Assembly (NCBI GenBank): GCA_910584595.1
Contig: CAJUBQ010000007.1
Location: forward strand, 27,491 to 91,490
Source of the DNA: an uncultured Eubacterium sp.
GTDB lineage: Bacteria > Bacillota > Clostridia > Lachnospirales > Lachnospiraceae
Reading direction: 5' to 3'
DNA length: 64,000 nt
The translations under genes were made by a program, and so were the position numbers. Positions 16,613 to 25,940 of the stretch are shown piece by piece; position 1 is the stretch's first letter, and the number at the start of each line of letters is the position of its first letter. Below the pieces are notes generated by a model. The model had not been told where the DNA came from. It ran no database searches and was given only the letters and a program-made list of their open reading frames with translations.

Positions 16613-17980
16613 CTAACCGTCAAAGACTGAACCACCATCAACATAAACCTCTTTGCCTCTAAAAGCAAATCCATAGATCCGAATCCTGTCTTTCGGAACC
16701 CCTTTTGCTTCCAAAGCAATCGCATATTTTTTATCAATAATCTGCCTAATTGCAGATCTAACGGTATCTTCTAATGATTTTTCATTTCATCAAATACACA
16801 TCGCGCTTCCAGATTTGTCAAGGAAAATGTGTATTCCTCTATTCCTCTTCTGTTTTTTTCGATCTTTTCTGTTTTTATATAACCACTGGCTAAAAATAAA
16901 CTCCAGACAGCATCCACATCATGATCTAATTGACTATAAATAATTTCTTCATCAATTGCCGCATGAAATACATTTCCCGTTAATATCTTCCAAAATGATT
17001 TTAACATCTGCACCATATATACGAATCAATCGCTCCACCAGCCGATTAGAACTCGTATGCGCCCAATATGCCGAAAATTTCTTTTTATCAAGAAAATTAA
17101 CAATGGACCATGGATTATAAATATGATCGTAATTACCAAATTTAAAGCCATCATACCACTTTCTGACATCCTCACTGCAATCCTGCAGACCATATTCTGA
17201 CAACGCTTTTAAGACCTCTTCTTCCGTAAATCCAAAAATATTCTCATATTTATTAGAAGTTGCTGTAACAACCTCCAAATTATTCAGATCCGAAAAAACA
17301 GACTCCTTGCTCACTCTCGTTATCCCTGTCATAATCGCACGTTCCAAATACGGATTCGTCTTAAAAGTATTATTCAAGAAACTTCTTGTAAACGGAATTA
17401 CTTCATCCCAATATCCATTAATATATGCTTCCTGCATTGGAGTGTCATATTCGTCTAACAAAATGATTACCTTTTTAGCATAGTAATTAGATAAATATCG
17501 GGACAGCTGGTATAACGCCATGGAAGCAGTTACATCATCCATATCTGCCGTCACATTGTAAAAAAATTCTTTTTCCACTTCTGACAGCAAATCACCTTCC
17601 AGTAAAAATCTATGATCCGCATACAAATTAACAAGTAACTGACAAATTTTTTGTCTTGTTTTTACATAACTATTTTCTTTAATTCCTGCAAAGCTCAGGC
17701 TAATAACAGGATATGTTCCCTGAAGCTCTCGGTATTTCTCCTCTTCCCAGATTTTTAATCCTTGAAACAGCTTCACGCAACCGGCATATTTTACAGAAAA
17801 AAACTGCTCCACCATACTCATCGTAAGTGTCTTCCCAAATCGTCTTGGACGAGTAATGAGTGTAGCCTTATCTCCATTTTCCCACCATTCCTTAATAAAA
17901 CATGTCTTATCAATATAAAAGTAATTTCCTTCTATAATATCGCTAAATCTATCCAAACCGATTGCAACTGTTTTCGTCAT
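16613..17980 (-). pseudogene. decayed AAA-ATPase-like / PD-(D/E)XK gene
   Basis: The N-terminal 340 residues are well kept: the start MTKTVAIGLDRFSDIIEGN, Walker A RPRRFGKT, Walker B VIILLDEYD and the GITRVSKES segment of the AAA-ATPase-like family. Near 16990 the frame shifts (VKIILEDI continues as LTGNVFHAAIDEEI in another frame). That second frame runs to about VFDEMK (16780). Then the frame shifts again directly into SLEDTVRSAIRQIIDKKYAI and the final GFAFRGKEVYVDGG. About 100 residues with the catalytic D...ExK core are missing at this join. So the gene has one small indel and one larger deletion, and the nuclease part is lost. Confidence 0.85.
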
Positions 17981-18308
17981 AGACCTGTCTCCTAAAGCTT
18001 CTTTGCATGATCATTCGGAAAAATGAATAACTCCTTTATGTACTCCGTACAAAACGTAAGCAATCCACGCTGCATACCCAGCAAATTGAAAAAAGTTCAA
18101 AAATTATTGTTTCTAACATTGATTCTCCTGTTCTTTTGTTTTTTATCAAATTTAAAATTTCTTTTCTACAAGCACAAAATTTTCTCTGCCTGCTCTTGCT
18201 GCGGTACATCTCCATCATTTTCCAAATTCAAATCCGGGCTTTTCGTTCTTCAATATCCACATGAATACCTGCTACTTCCTTCTGCTTTTCATTTGTAATA
18301 CCTCTGTA

Positions 18309-18316
18309 CAATCCTT
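18309..18316 (+). repeat. 8-bp target duplication CAATCCTT (second copy 20231-20238)
   Basis: CAATCCTT stands on both sides of the IS, directly at its inverted repeats. This proves insertion by transposition and fits the 8-bp duplication known for IS6-type elements. Confidence 0.9.
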
Positions 18317-18382
18317 GGTAGTGTCAAGTCTGCTACCTTATTTTTCTACTCAAAGCCTTTATTTTAGGGAGTTTGCAAAAAA

Positions 18383-18454
18383 ATGAGCAATGACCTCCCT
18401 TTTCTGGTATAATGTCAGTGACCAAACCAACACCCGAAAGGAGCCATTGCTCAT
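18383..18454 (+). promoter_or_regulatory. transposase promoter inside an anti-readthrough hairpin
   Basis: ATGAGCAATG (18383-18392) is complementary to CATTGCTCAT (18445-18454), which contains part of the transposase start codon. CTCC (18395-18398) is complementary to the ribosome site GGAG (18440-18443). Between the arms lies TGG-TATAAT (-10 at 18408-18413). RNA made from this promoter would lack the left arm and be translatable. RNA reading in from outside would fold and hide both ribosome site and start codon. Confidence 0.6.
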
Positions 18455-19907
18455 GGACATTATACAATACCTGTTAAATATAATTCAATACCTTTATTAC
18501 ATGAACCGCTGGCTGGTCCTGTTTATTTGCAAGTATATTCCGCTTAAACAGTGGGCACATGATGATTCCCATTCTCCCAAATACCAGAAATTCAAGGTGG
18601 ATAAACTCCCTAAAATCCTTTATTGCGAAAAGTGGGATTACAGGGATTACATCCCTTACCTTGAATGGCGCTACGGCAAAAAGGTGAAGCCTGTCGTCCG
18701 CCGAAAAGAATGCAATATCCCGGATGAATGCACATGCCCACGCTGCAGTGCCCCGAAGCCGTACCTGTATAAAAACAACGGGGCAAAGGGCCAGATCCTG
18801 TGTAAGGTATGCTCCACTGCCTTTTCGCCGGAAGAAAACAGGTTCACGAAGCCGTTTACGCTCAGATGCCCTTACTGTTCCCGCGCCCTTGCCCACAAAA
18901 AGGAGCGCAAGCAGTTTACCGTCCATAAATGCGTGAATCCGGAATGCCCGTATTATCTCCACAACCTTAAAAAAGTGGATAAGGGGGACCTAAAAGAAGA
19001 CTATGGAAAAAATAAATATAAGCTCCACTACATCTACCGTGAGTTCACCGTGGATTTTTTCCGCATGGACTTAAACTCACTGCCTAAAAACGCTTCTTCA
19101 CTTAAATTCACGAGGCACAGTGCGCATGTTATGTCACTATGCCTGACGCTGCGTGTCAACCTGGGGTTGTCACTGCGCAAGACCTCACAAGCTTTAAAAG
19201 ACCTCTATGGCATCCAGGTTTCACACCAGCAGATTGCCAACTATTGTAAGGCTGCGGCCCTGTGCGTAAAGCCGTTTGTGGACCATTATGACTATAAGGC
19301 TGGCAGCGTTTTTACCGCTGACGAAACCTATATTAAGGTGCGCGGCATAAAGGGCTATGTCTGGCTCATTATGGACGCTGCAAAACGTTCCATTATCGGC
19401 TACCAGACATCTGACAACAGGGGCGTCGGCCCGTGTATCCTGGCCATGCGGATGGCTTTCCGCAGCCTGAAAAAGCTGCCGGAAAACTTCCGGTTTATCG
19501 CCGATGGATACAGCGCATACCCGCTTGCCGCCCAGCAGTTTTACAATGAATACGGCGATAGTTTTAAGTTTGAGGTTACACAGGTCATCGGCCTGACAAA
19601 CGATGACGCCGTCTCCACGGAGTTCCGCCCTTACAAGCAGATGATTGAACGGGTAAACCGCACCTACAAAGCATCCTACCGCCCTACAAACGGCTTTGAC
19701 AGCTTTGACGGGGCGAATTATGACCTTGCCCTGTGGGTAGCTTATTACAACTTCCTGCGCCCGCACAAACATGCCTGTTTTGATGTCCTGAACAAAGTGG
19801 AAGCCCTAAAAAACACAGGGACAATGCCCGGCAAATGGCTGCTCCTTATTTTCCTTGGCCAGCAGACAATTTTAAACCTTCAAAAGCAGGGCTGCGGCGC
19901 CGCCTGA
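18453..19907 (+). CDS. DDE transposase with zinc-ribbon N-terminus (IS6-like)
   Basis: A 484-residue transposase. The N-terminal third has Cys pairs typical of zinc ribbons (CTCPRC...CKVC, then CPYC...CVNPECPYY). A helical part with an HTH-like stretch follows (LSLRKTSQALKDLYGIQVSH). The DDE core has D in FTADETYIKVRG, D in FIADGYSAYP and E in MIERVNRTYKAS. I chose the ATG at 18453 because AAAGGAG lies 9 bases before it; the frame is open 21 codons further up, but that part overlaps the promoter. The GC content is clearly higher than that of its surroundings, which suggests recent arrival. Confidence 0.9.
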   Translation: MDIIQYLLNIIQYLYYMNRWLVLFICKYIPLKQWAHDDSHSPKYQKFKVDKLPKILYCEKWDYRDYIPYLEWRYGKKVKPVVRRKECNIPDECTCPRCSAPKPYLYKNNGAKGQILCKVCSTAFSPEENRFTKPFTLRCPYCSRALAHKKERKQFTVHKCVNPECPYYLHNLKKVDKGDLKEDYGKNKYKLHYIYREFTVDFFRMDLNSLPKNASSLKFTRHSAHVMSLCLTLRVNLGLSLRKTSQALKDLYGIQVSHQQIANYCKAAALCVKPFVDHYDYKAGSVFTADETYIKVRGIKGYVWLIMDAAKRSIIGYQTSDNRGVGPCILAMRMAFRSLKKLPENFRFIADGYSAYPLAAQQFYNEYGDSFKFEVTQVIGLTNDDAVSTEFRPYKQMIERVNRTYKASYRPTNGFDSFDGANYDLALWVAYYNFLRPHKHACFDVLNKVEALKNTGTMPGKWLLLIFLGQQTILNLQKQGCGAA

Positions 19908-19966
19908 CTGTTCTAAGATTCGGAGCCGGAGGCAACCCAGCCACTGGAATCCCTGATTCCGGCCTG

Positions 19967-20090
19967 CCCTTGACAGCATACAGAATAAACGCTACACTGC
20001 CTTGAACCGGCGGCGGGAAAACCTGGCTGTTCTTTAGTTCTTCGCCGTCGGTGAAACACGGACAGCGTTTATTCTGTATGCTGTCAAGGG
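19967..20090 (+). repeat. 27-bp perfect inverted repeat in the IS tail
   Basis: The 27 bases at 19967-19993 are exactly complementary to 20064-20090, separated by 70 bases. They lie 60 bases after the transposase stop, inside the IS. A transcription stop, an RNA stabiliser or a remnant of another element's ends are possible. Confidence 0.85.
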
Positions 20091-20451
20091 TGGCGGCGGC
20101 TTTCCAAAGTGTAAACTGTCAGCCTCAAATCACCGCTTAATATAATTCAAAGCGTAAAATACCTGTTAATTTTTAGATGTTGAATTAATATTTTAGTCTG
20201 TTATTTTTTCATAATTCACTTGACACTACCCAATCCTTTCTGATCTCTAGCACGAAAGTTTCCATGGATACTTTTACATAAATTTCCTTATAAATCTAAA
20301 TATTTTCACGGTTCCAATCCCTCACACTGTCAAACATGGAAATTGTGCAACAAACAACGTTCATGCCTTGTTCCTGAAGCATTTTACATAACCTCGCATA
20401 GATTACTATCGGATAGTCCTATTAAATTAACTCTTTGAACTTATTACGTTT

Positions 20452-22536
20452 TCAAAGTATATCATCTATATTTGTCATCCTATTAAAAAATGGGTCCTCA
20501 ACAACCAGCTGTAAAAAATCTTTATTCGTAAACTTAAACTTATGAATTAACCCCAAAAAGATATTATCTAATTCTCGATTAACCATCCTATGCTCTTCAG
20601 GACAAATTGCTATATAATTCGCAAAATAATCTGTTATACCTCTTTGTACCTGCAGTAAGCAATTAAGATCGCCCTCCTTCCTCGATTCAACTGCATATTT
20701 AGGTTTTCCATATTCATCAAAACCTAGTACTGATGGATGTGGTGCAGTGAGAAATGTTTCAAGAATATAATAGTCGTCAAAAATGGAACAACTTTTTCCT
20801 TCTTCTATTGTGTAAAAAGATTGAATATTAAGCTCTTTATCCTGCATATTTTCAACTTCAAGTTGCATAAAATAAAATCCTTTCAAATGATTAGTTATTA
20901 GCCTTTGTATATACATTTGACTAGTCCCTTTTGCCACAAAATCAAAAAAAGCAATATCTCCATCTTCAACATTTAAACTGCTAATATACTTTTGATAATT
21001 TATATATTCATTTTGCGCTTTTTCTATAATACTTTTTTTGTAACACAAAAGCCCAGTTTCATGATCTATTACATCTTTATAATCCACATCCTTTACATTT
21101 ATTCCAAATCGTTTTTCTAAACATTCTCTCAGGGTTCCACTAAATTTCATATCATCCACATATTTTATATCTTGATCGTTTATAACTCCTGCTCTAATCG
21201 CAGCAATGCGTGAAGTCAAGAAGTACACTGAATTGTCTTCATGGTATGATATTTTCATCAAATAATTATACAATTTTTTTATCAAATATCCATCCCTTGC
21301 ACTAAACCATATATTCACAAAGTTCTGCTTTTGTGTACGTTCGTAAAACCAACATACAAAATCACTAATCATAGGAGCGCAAATTAGATAACCTATATCA
21401 TAAGCTTCGGATATTTCTATCTTTCTATTCTCATTCTCAAACTGAAAAGGACTGTTAAAAATCTTTGCAATGAACATTCCTATCTTTAATCGATCAGATA
21501 AAGCTTGCAAATATTTTTCAAACCCCAAATTTCCCAACATTTCTAATAGTTCTATTGCGCTCATTAGCTTATATGTTTCAAATCCATGCTTTAATCCACT
21601 CTCGATATCAGATACCACATCATCCCCAATATGAAGATATCTTTTCCCATGTTCTTTTTTTTTCAAAATTTCAAATAGATTCTTCCGCTTTCCTGTTTTA
21701 TAGTCACTAGAAGATAAAATATCTATATAACTTGTAATTCCACACTTTTCAAGTATTTGTGCCAACTGCTCCTTTCCATAATATGAATCTGAAACAATAT
21801 ATACTTTTTTATCACTATCAACAACCTTATTAAAAATATCACATACATCTTTTCTTGGTATAATCAAATTAAAATCTATTTTCCATTCTAATTCTGCCAA
21901 TTGTTCAGCTGAAATATCATTCAAAAACTCAGTTTCAATTGTTTTTAATAAATGTTGATATATTTCGATAAGAGTAGGAGCTTTATCCCTTGATAATACT
22001 TTTTCACTTTCAACTCTTCTATCACAAAAACCTTCCAAAATAATTCCTTTATCTTGAAGATAATGATCCATATAAGCAATAATGTCATCTTGAGACAAGG
22101 TTTGACGCATGACAAGAGTATCAAACAAATCAAAACTAATAATATCAGCTTCTAAAATCTTCTTTTGCAATTTTTCCTTTGTCATGCCATCACCGTTTTT
22201 AAAACTATATGAAACTCCTTTTTTTGCAAGCAAATTCTTTCCACGAATATCCATCAACGCAATTCCATTCTCTTTACATACATTTCCTATTTTTTTCGAA
22301 ATTGCTTTGCAAGACCCCGGACGTGCAACTACTATTATCAAACAAACTCCATTTCTTATTGCATCACTAACCGAAATAATTGTTTTACCATATAATTCTC
22401 CTTCTTCTCTAAATCCATCAAGAAGACCAATAATGTCAAAATCATTTTTTAAAGCACATATAGCCTTTTGCGTTTCTAATCCTAAACCATATAATGCAAT
22501 TTTCTTGTCTTTATAGTTTAAAAATAACTTCTTCAT
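20452..22536 (-). CDS. HAD-superfamily protein with N-terminal Rossmann module
   Basis: A 694-residue, three-part protein. Residues 1-110 are a small Rossmann module (KKIALYGLGLETQKAICAL and CLIIVVARPGS). Residues about 125-330 are a HAD phosphatase domain: motif I DLFDTL (136-141), motif II VYIVSDSYYG, Lys in TGKRKNLF, and motif III LHIGDDVVSDIESG. The remaining 360 residues are a large domain with NIWFSARDGYLIKKLYNYL, found in HAD proteins of polysaccharide loci but of unknown function. All HAD catalytic residues are present. It is the last intact gene of the operon, 26 bases after a glycosyltransferase. The substrate is unknown; a sugar phosphate is a guess. Confidence 0.75.
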   Translation of the reverse strand: MKKLFLNYKDKKIALYGLGLETQKAICALKNDFDIIGLLDGFREEGELYGKTIISVSDAIRNGVCLIIVVARPGSCKAISKKIGNVCKENGIALMDIRGKNLLAKKGVSYSFKNGDGMTKEKLQKKILEADIISFDLFDTLVMRQTLSQDDIIAYMDHYLQDKGIILEGFCDRRVESEKVLSRDKAPTLIEIYQHLLKTIETEFLNDISAEQLAELEWKIDFNLIIPRKDVCDIFNKVVDSDKKVYIVSDSYYGKEQLAQILEKCGITSYIDILSSSDYKTGKRKNLFEILKKKEHGKRYLHIGDDVVSDIESGLKHGFETYKLMSAIELLEMLGNLGFEKYLQALSDRLKIGMFIAKIFNSPFQFENENRKIEISEAYDIGYLICAPMISDFVCWFYERTQKQNFVNIWFSARDGYLIKKLYNYLMKISYHEDNSVYFLTSRIAAIRAGVINDQDIKYVDDMKFSGTLRECLEKRFGINVKDVDYKDVIDHETGLLCYKKSIIEKAQNEYINYQKYISSLNVEDGDIAFFDFVAKGTSQMYIQRLITNHLKGFYFMQLEVENMQDKELNIQSFYTIEEGKSCSIFDDYYILETFLTAPHPSVLGFDEYGKPKYAVESRKEGDLNCLLQVQRGITDYFANYIAICPEEHRMVNRELDNIFLGLIHKFKFTNKDFLQLVVEDPFFNRMTNIDDIL

Positions 22537-22562
22537 CTTCTATTTTCCCATTTAACTGAACT

Positions 22563-23963
22563 TTAATTTTCAAATATCTCATTAATTATATTCAACAAAG
22601 CGTTTTCAAACGTTTCCATAGAAAAATACCTTTCATACAACTTCCTTGCACTTAGTCCCATATTCATCAGCTTTTTCTTGTTCGTAACACACCACTCTAT
22701 TTTCTCTACAAGCATCTGTACATCTTCATTTTTAAATACAAAGCCGTCCATTTCGTTATGAATATATGATGCTATACCTGTTACATCTGATACAATACAT
22801 GGTACCGAATGCATCATTGCTTCTACAACTACTGTCGGCATTGAATCTTGTCTGGATGGACAAACTAATATATCAGTATTATTCAGTAATCGATGTACCT
22901 CTTTATGACTAATGTTTCCAGTGAAAATCACTTCTTTTAAATCTTTGCCTTCATTATAAACCTTGTCCCCAAATAAAGTGTTTTGATAACCTACTATGTA
23001 AAACTTACACTGATTTCGTATATCATCAGGAAGTTTTTGAATAGCTTGAATCAGCAGATCCTGTCCCTTTATATTTTCCAGAAAACCAATTGTTACAAAT
23101 TGTACTATTTTATTATTACTTTTATTTCTGGCAAAACTTTTTACATCTTCCACACCATATAACAATTCGTCACAACGAATATGCGGCAAAAAATTTTTCA
23201 CTGCTTTTGCTGGAACCGGCCCTACTGTTACTGTTTTCAAATAATTTAAATTAATTTTTCCAATGATATTTTTATTAACGCCATCATAGAAAAAACTTGC
23301 GTCATGCAACCACCATATAACAGGAATAGACAAATCCCTTTCAGATAAAAAAATATGAAAATTTAGTGTATTACATATTACTAATGAAAATGTTTTAATC
23401 CACTTTATCTCTTTCATAGTTGCCACTTGCAAATTTTCATCGACAATTACTGGAATATCACTTTGTATAAGCTTCTCTCTCATAGGTCCGTCTATCATGG
23501 AAGAAAACACAACATTGAATCCATGTTCTTTTAGAATTATTGCTGCATAAAATATAGCAATCTCAGGCCCCCCAATTGTTAAATCGTTAGACATTAGCAA
23601 TATTTTAGGTTTTAAATTACTATCTGCTGCAATTATTTCCTCTGCATGAAGAGAATATTGTATTGGTCTTTTTATTCTGTTTTCTCCAAATAATATATGC
23701 AAATCGTAAAAATGGTAAATTCGACGCTGTTCTACCCCCAGAGAAATCAATTGCTGCTTCATCTGCTTAACATAAAAGCTTAAAATAACAATAATATCAT
23801 AACTCAATTTTACTCCTTCTTCTGGTAATAAAACCTTTATATTGTCAATAACCTTATGTTTCTTTTTTTCTGAATTATCCAGTAATGCTAAAACCTTATG
23901 CTGCTCAAACCATTTCTTATATCTGTTATAATAATCGCCTGTGCCAAAAAGAAGAACGTTCAT
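22563..23963 (-). CDS. GT4 glycosyltransferase with N-terminal Rossmann module
   Basis: A 466-residue protein. Residues 1-90 form the small Rossmann module (MNVLLFGTGDYYNRYKKWF, YDIIVILSFYVKQMKQQL). From about 110 a family 4 glycosyltransferase follows: MSNDLTIGGPEIAIFYAA, IPVIWWLHD, VTIGFLENIKGQDLLIQAI, and the donor-site PSRQDSMPTVVVEAMMHSVP with its conserved Glu. It transfers a sugar from a nucleotide donor to an unknown acceptor in the cytoplasm. An 810-bp gap with a decayed transposase separates it from the upstream gene, so it may have its own transcription start. Confidence 0.8.
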   Translation of the reverse strand: MNVLLFGTGDYYNRYKKWFEQHKVLALLDNSEKKKHKVIDNIKVLLPEEGVKLSYDIIVILSFYVKQMKQQLISLGVEQRRIYHFYDLHILFGENRIKRPIQYSLHAEEIIAADSNLKPKILLMSNDLTIGGPEIAIFYAAIILKEHGFNVVFSSMIDGPMREKLIQSDIPVIVDENLQVATMKEIKWIKTFSLVICNTLNFHIFLSERDLSIPVIWWLHDASFFYDGVNKNIIGKINLNYLKTVTVGPVPAKAVKNFLPHIRCDELLYGVEDVKSFARNKSNNKIVQFVTIGFLENIKGQDLLIQAIQKLPDDIRNQCKFYIVGYQNTLFGDKVYNEGKDLKEVIFTGNISHKEVHRLLNNTDILVCPSRQDSMPTVVVEAMMHSVPCIVSDVTGIASYIHNEMDGFVFKNEDVQMLVEKIEWCVTNKKKLMNMGLSARKLYERYFSMETFENALLNIINEIFEN

Positions 23964-24099
23964 TATATAATCTGCCTTTCTACGAAAGGTGCCAATACAT
24001 CATGAATCTTATTGGCAAATTTTCGCTTTTCTAATCTATTTCCTTCTGATATTTTATTCTTAAAAGACTGACACACTACAAAACATTCTGAGGTGAGTG

Positions 24100-24660
24100 G
24101 TGAGAATGTTCAGCTCTTCTTTTATCCATTTGCTGGCATCCATAAATCAAGCTTCTATGAAATAAATACAAGCCGCTGTTGACAGCACTATCTCTGTAGC
24201 GCAAGCCATATGGCTTAGGCAAAGACCTGACCACATCAATGAATTAGAAAAGCAAAAAGCTGATATAGAATGGAAAATCTCGCCTCAGTATAAATACGAA
24301 GACATCGTTAATCTTATAAAAACCTTCTCAATAATCAAAAAGAACTCCTCAACCGCCATTCAAATGCCCTCTGAAATCCAGAGGTAATATGTCTGCCTTT
24401 CCCACAACTAAATTCTTGTTTCATGGGCAGGAATGTGACCCTGTAGCAACCAAAGCAAGCAAATAATCAAATTACCAAGATTTCCCGTGCTGATTCATAT
24501 TTTAAATCAGTTTTGTGCAAATTACAAATGCTTTTATCAAATTGAAGAAACATGCTAAATTTTCCCCGTTATTAAATGAATCGAAAAATCTTACTACATC
24601 GCAGACACTTCATCTGCTCAAACAACGTGATTATATCATCCATAATGCTCTTCCTAATAT
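24100..24660 (+). pseudogene. decayed IS110-family transposase
   Basis: In this 810-bp gap the plus strand shows fragments of an IS110-type transposase in several frames. An open stretch at 24166-24387 (73 codons) reads IQAAVDSTISVAQAIWLRQR, then LEKQKADIEWKI and PQYKYEDIVNLIKTFSIIKK. Further fragments SCFMGRN, QITKISRADSYFKSVLCK and LLKQRDYIIHNA follow the order of the IS110 C-terminal domain (GL.PG...KI.RAG..L..AL). Stops and shifts are frequent, and I cannot find the ends. It is clearly dead. Confidence 0.6.
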
Positions 24661-24773
24661 CTGACCAGTATATCATTATATATATTTAATTCTTCATAGA
24701 AACTAAGCTTATTTGCTATGCCTTTTTCATATACTTATCCGCTATTTTTTTTATAACTTTTGCATTTTCTATA

Positions 24774-25931
24774 TTACTTATATCGAATTATTTTAGATAT
24801 TCCAACTCCCATACGCACCAAACTATCTTGTACCTTCATACATACATCTGATGCACTTATAGCAATTAAAATATAATCAAACCTCATATTTTTTATACAA
24901 TCTATTCCTTTAATCAATTCATTATCATATATTGAATAATCCATATCTACCCAACCAATCACTTTGCAATAATCTAATTTTTGCAATTGTTTATAAAAAG
25001 TCTGTCCTACCTGACCTGCCCCATATAGAACAATTTTGCTCCCTTTAATAATTTTGTCAAAAGGAAACATATAAAGTTCTTCAAATGCTAAATCTTTATA
25101 AAATAATTTTTTCAGCCTAATAGAATACATATAAAAATAGTCTAACTGTCTAATTAACTGGTTACTGTATCTGCTAACTTTAAAAATTTCTAATAAATAT
25201 TCATACAATTTATACAGTTTGGCATAGTACATATTATCCACAATATATGGCGCTACCATATTATTTTTTCGCATTCTGTGATAATAATAACAAGCGTCTA
25301 ATACAGCAATAGATTTACTTTCTAAGACTAATGGGTATAATACAGCAATATCCTCTCCATAATGTATATTCAGTTTTTGAAGATTTTCTAAACTCTTCTC
25401 CAAACGCTTCTTCTGAAATACTTTTGTACACAGGCTAGGATCCAGTCCATATACATTTTTCTCCGTATCCCAAAAAAGATTAGGTATTATTTTATTTTCA
25501 AAGTCCTGACTTTCATATATCCCCCCATCAAAAATATTTATTTCATTATTCATCTCACAATCTGCATAATATCTGATTATTCCACATGCTATTAAATCGA
25601 CTTGTCCAAATAAATCAAGATTGACTATTCGCTCATAAGCTCTTTCGTCAATCCAATCATCACCATCAACAAAAGTTACATAATCTGATGAAATTCTTTT
25701 TACACCATTCAATCTCGCTTTCGATATACCTTGATTGGATTGATGAATAACAGTCATACGACTGTCTCTTGCTGCAATCATATCACAAATTTTTCCGCTT
25801 GCATCTGTTGAACCATCATCAACAACAATCACTTCTATTTCATTTAATGTCTGATGTAAAATACTTTTCAGACATTTACCTATAAATCTTTCCTTATTAA
25901 AAACAGTCACTACTATCCCAATTTTTGTCAT
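24774..25931 (-). CDS. GT2 glycosyltransferase with C-terminal Rossmann module
   Basis: A 385-residue protein. Residues 1-230 are a family 2 (GT-A) glycosyltransferase: GIVVTVFNKERFIGKCLKSI, VIVVDDGSTDASG and the metal-binding FVDGDDWID. The C-terminal 95 residues are the small Rossmann module (SKIVLYGAGQVGQTFYKQL, FDYILIAISASDVC). AGGTG lies 5 bases before the ATG. It is 9 bases downstream of the TylF-type methyltransferase gene, so the two are co-translated neighbours. Donor and acceptor are unknown. Confidence 0.82.
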   Translation of the reverse strand: MTKIGIVVTVFNKERFIGKCLKSILHQTLNEIEVIVVDDGSTDASGKICDMIAARDSRMTVIHQSNQGISKARLNGVKRISSDYVTFVDGDDWIDERAYERIVNLDLFGQVDLIACGIIRYYADCEMNNEINIFDGGIYESQDFENKIIPNLFWDTEKNVYGLDPSLCTKVFQKKRLEKSLENLQKLNIHYGEDIAVLYPLVLESKSIAVLDACYYYHRMRKNNMVAPYIVDNMYYAKLYKLYEYLLEIFKVSRYSNQLIRQLDYFYMYSIRLKKLFYKDLAFEELYMFPFDKIIKGSKIVLYGAGQVGQTFYKQLQKLDYCKVIGWVDMDYSIYDNELIKGIDCIKNMRFDYILIAISASDVCMKVQDSLVRMGVGISKIIRYK

Positions 25932-25940
25932 TTATGCACC

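Larger units (their letters stand above)
18317..20230 (+). mobile_element. complete insertion sequence, 1914 bp, IS6-like
   Basis: The ends are perfect 13-bp inverted repeats: GGTAGTGTCAAGT at 18317-18329 and its complement at 20218-20230. They are flanked by an 8-bp direct repeat. The element carries one transposase gene on the plus strand and a 300-bp tail with a long internal palindrome. The DETYIKV-type catalytic motif, GG ends and 8-bp duplication are those of the IS6 group, but the transposase is much larger (about 485 versus about 230 residues) and has an N-terminal zinc-ribbon region. I therefore call it IS6-like only. Confidence 0.9.
18166..20418 (-). pseudogene. adenylylsulfate kinase-like gene, decayed and split by an IS
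   Basis: Joining the DNA on both sides of the IS at 18317-20230 gives minus-strand reading frames typical of APS-kinase-like proteins of glycan loci: IVIYARLCKMLQEQGMNVVC, ISMFDSVRDWNRENI, then IYKEIYVKVSMET, then (frame +1) RDQKGLYRGITNEKQKEVAG, then SPDLNLENDGDVPQQEQ. There is a stop after NRENI, at least two frameshifts, and the P-loop N-terminus is missing. This order of motifs (MFD, WNREN, RDxKGLY, PDL..NDG) is known for CysC-type kinases. The residual gene would be the last one of the large glycan operon, just after the HAD gene. Confidence 0.75.

Noticed and set aside
14134..17980. Uma2 plus two AAA/PD-(D/E)XK genes as a defence system
   Set aside because: The genes have separate promoters and opposite strands, and one is dead. 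Nothing shows that they act together.
18474..19772. Long minus-strand frames antisense to the IS6-like transposase
   Set aside because: They arise from the higher GC content of the transposase gene; no ribosome site, and the proteins are Arg/Ala/Val-rich without motifs.
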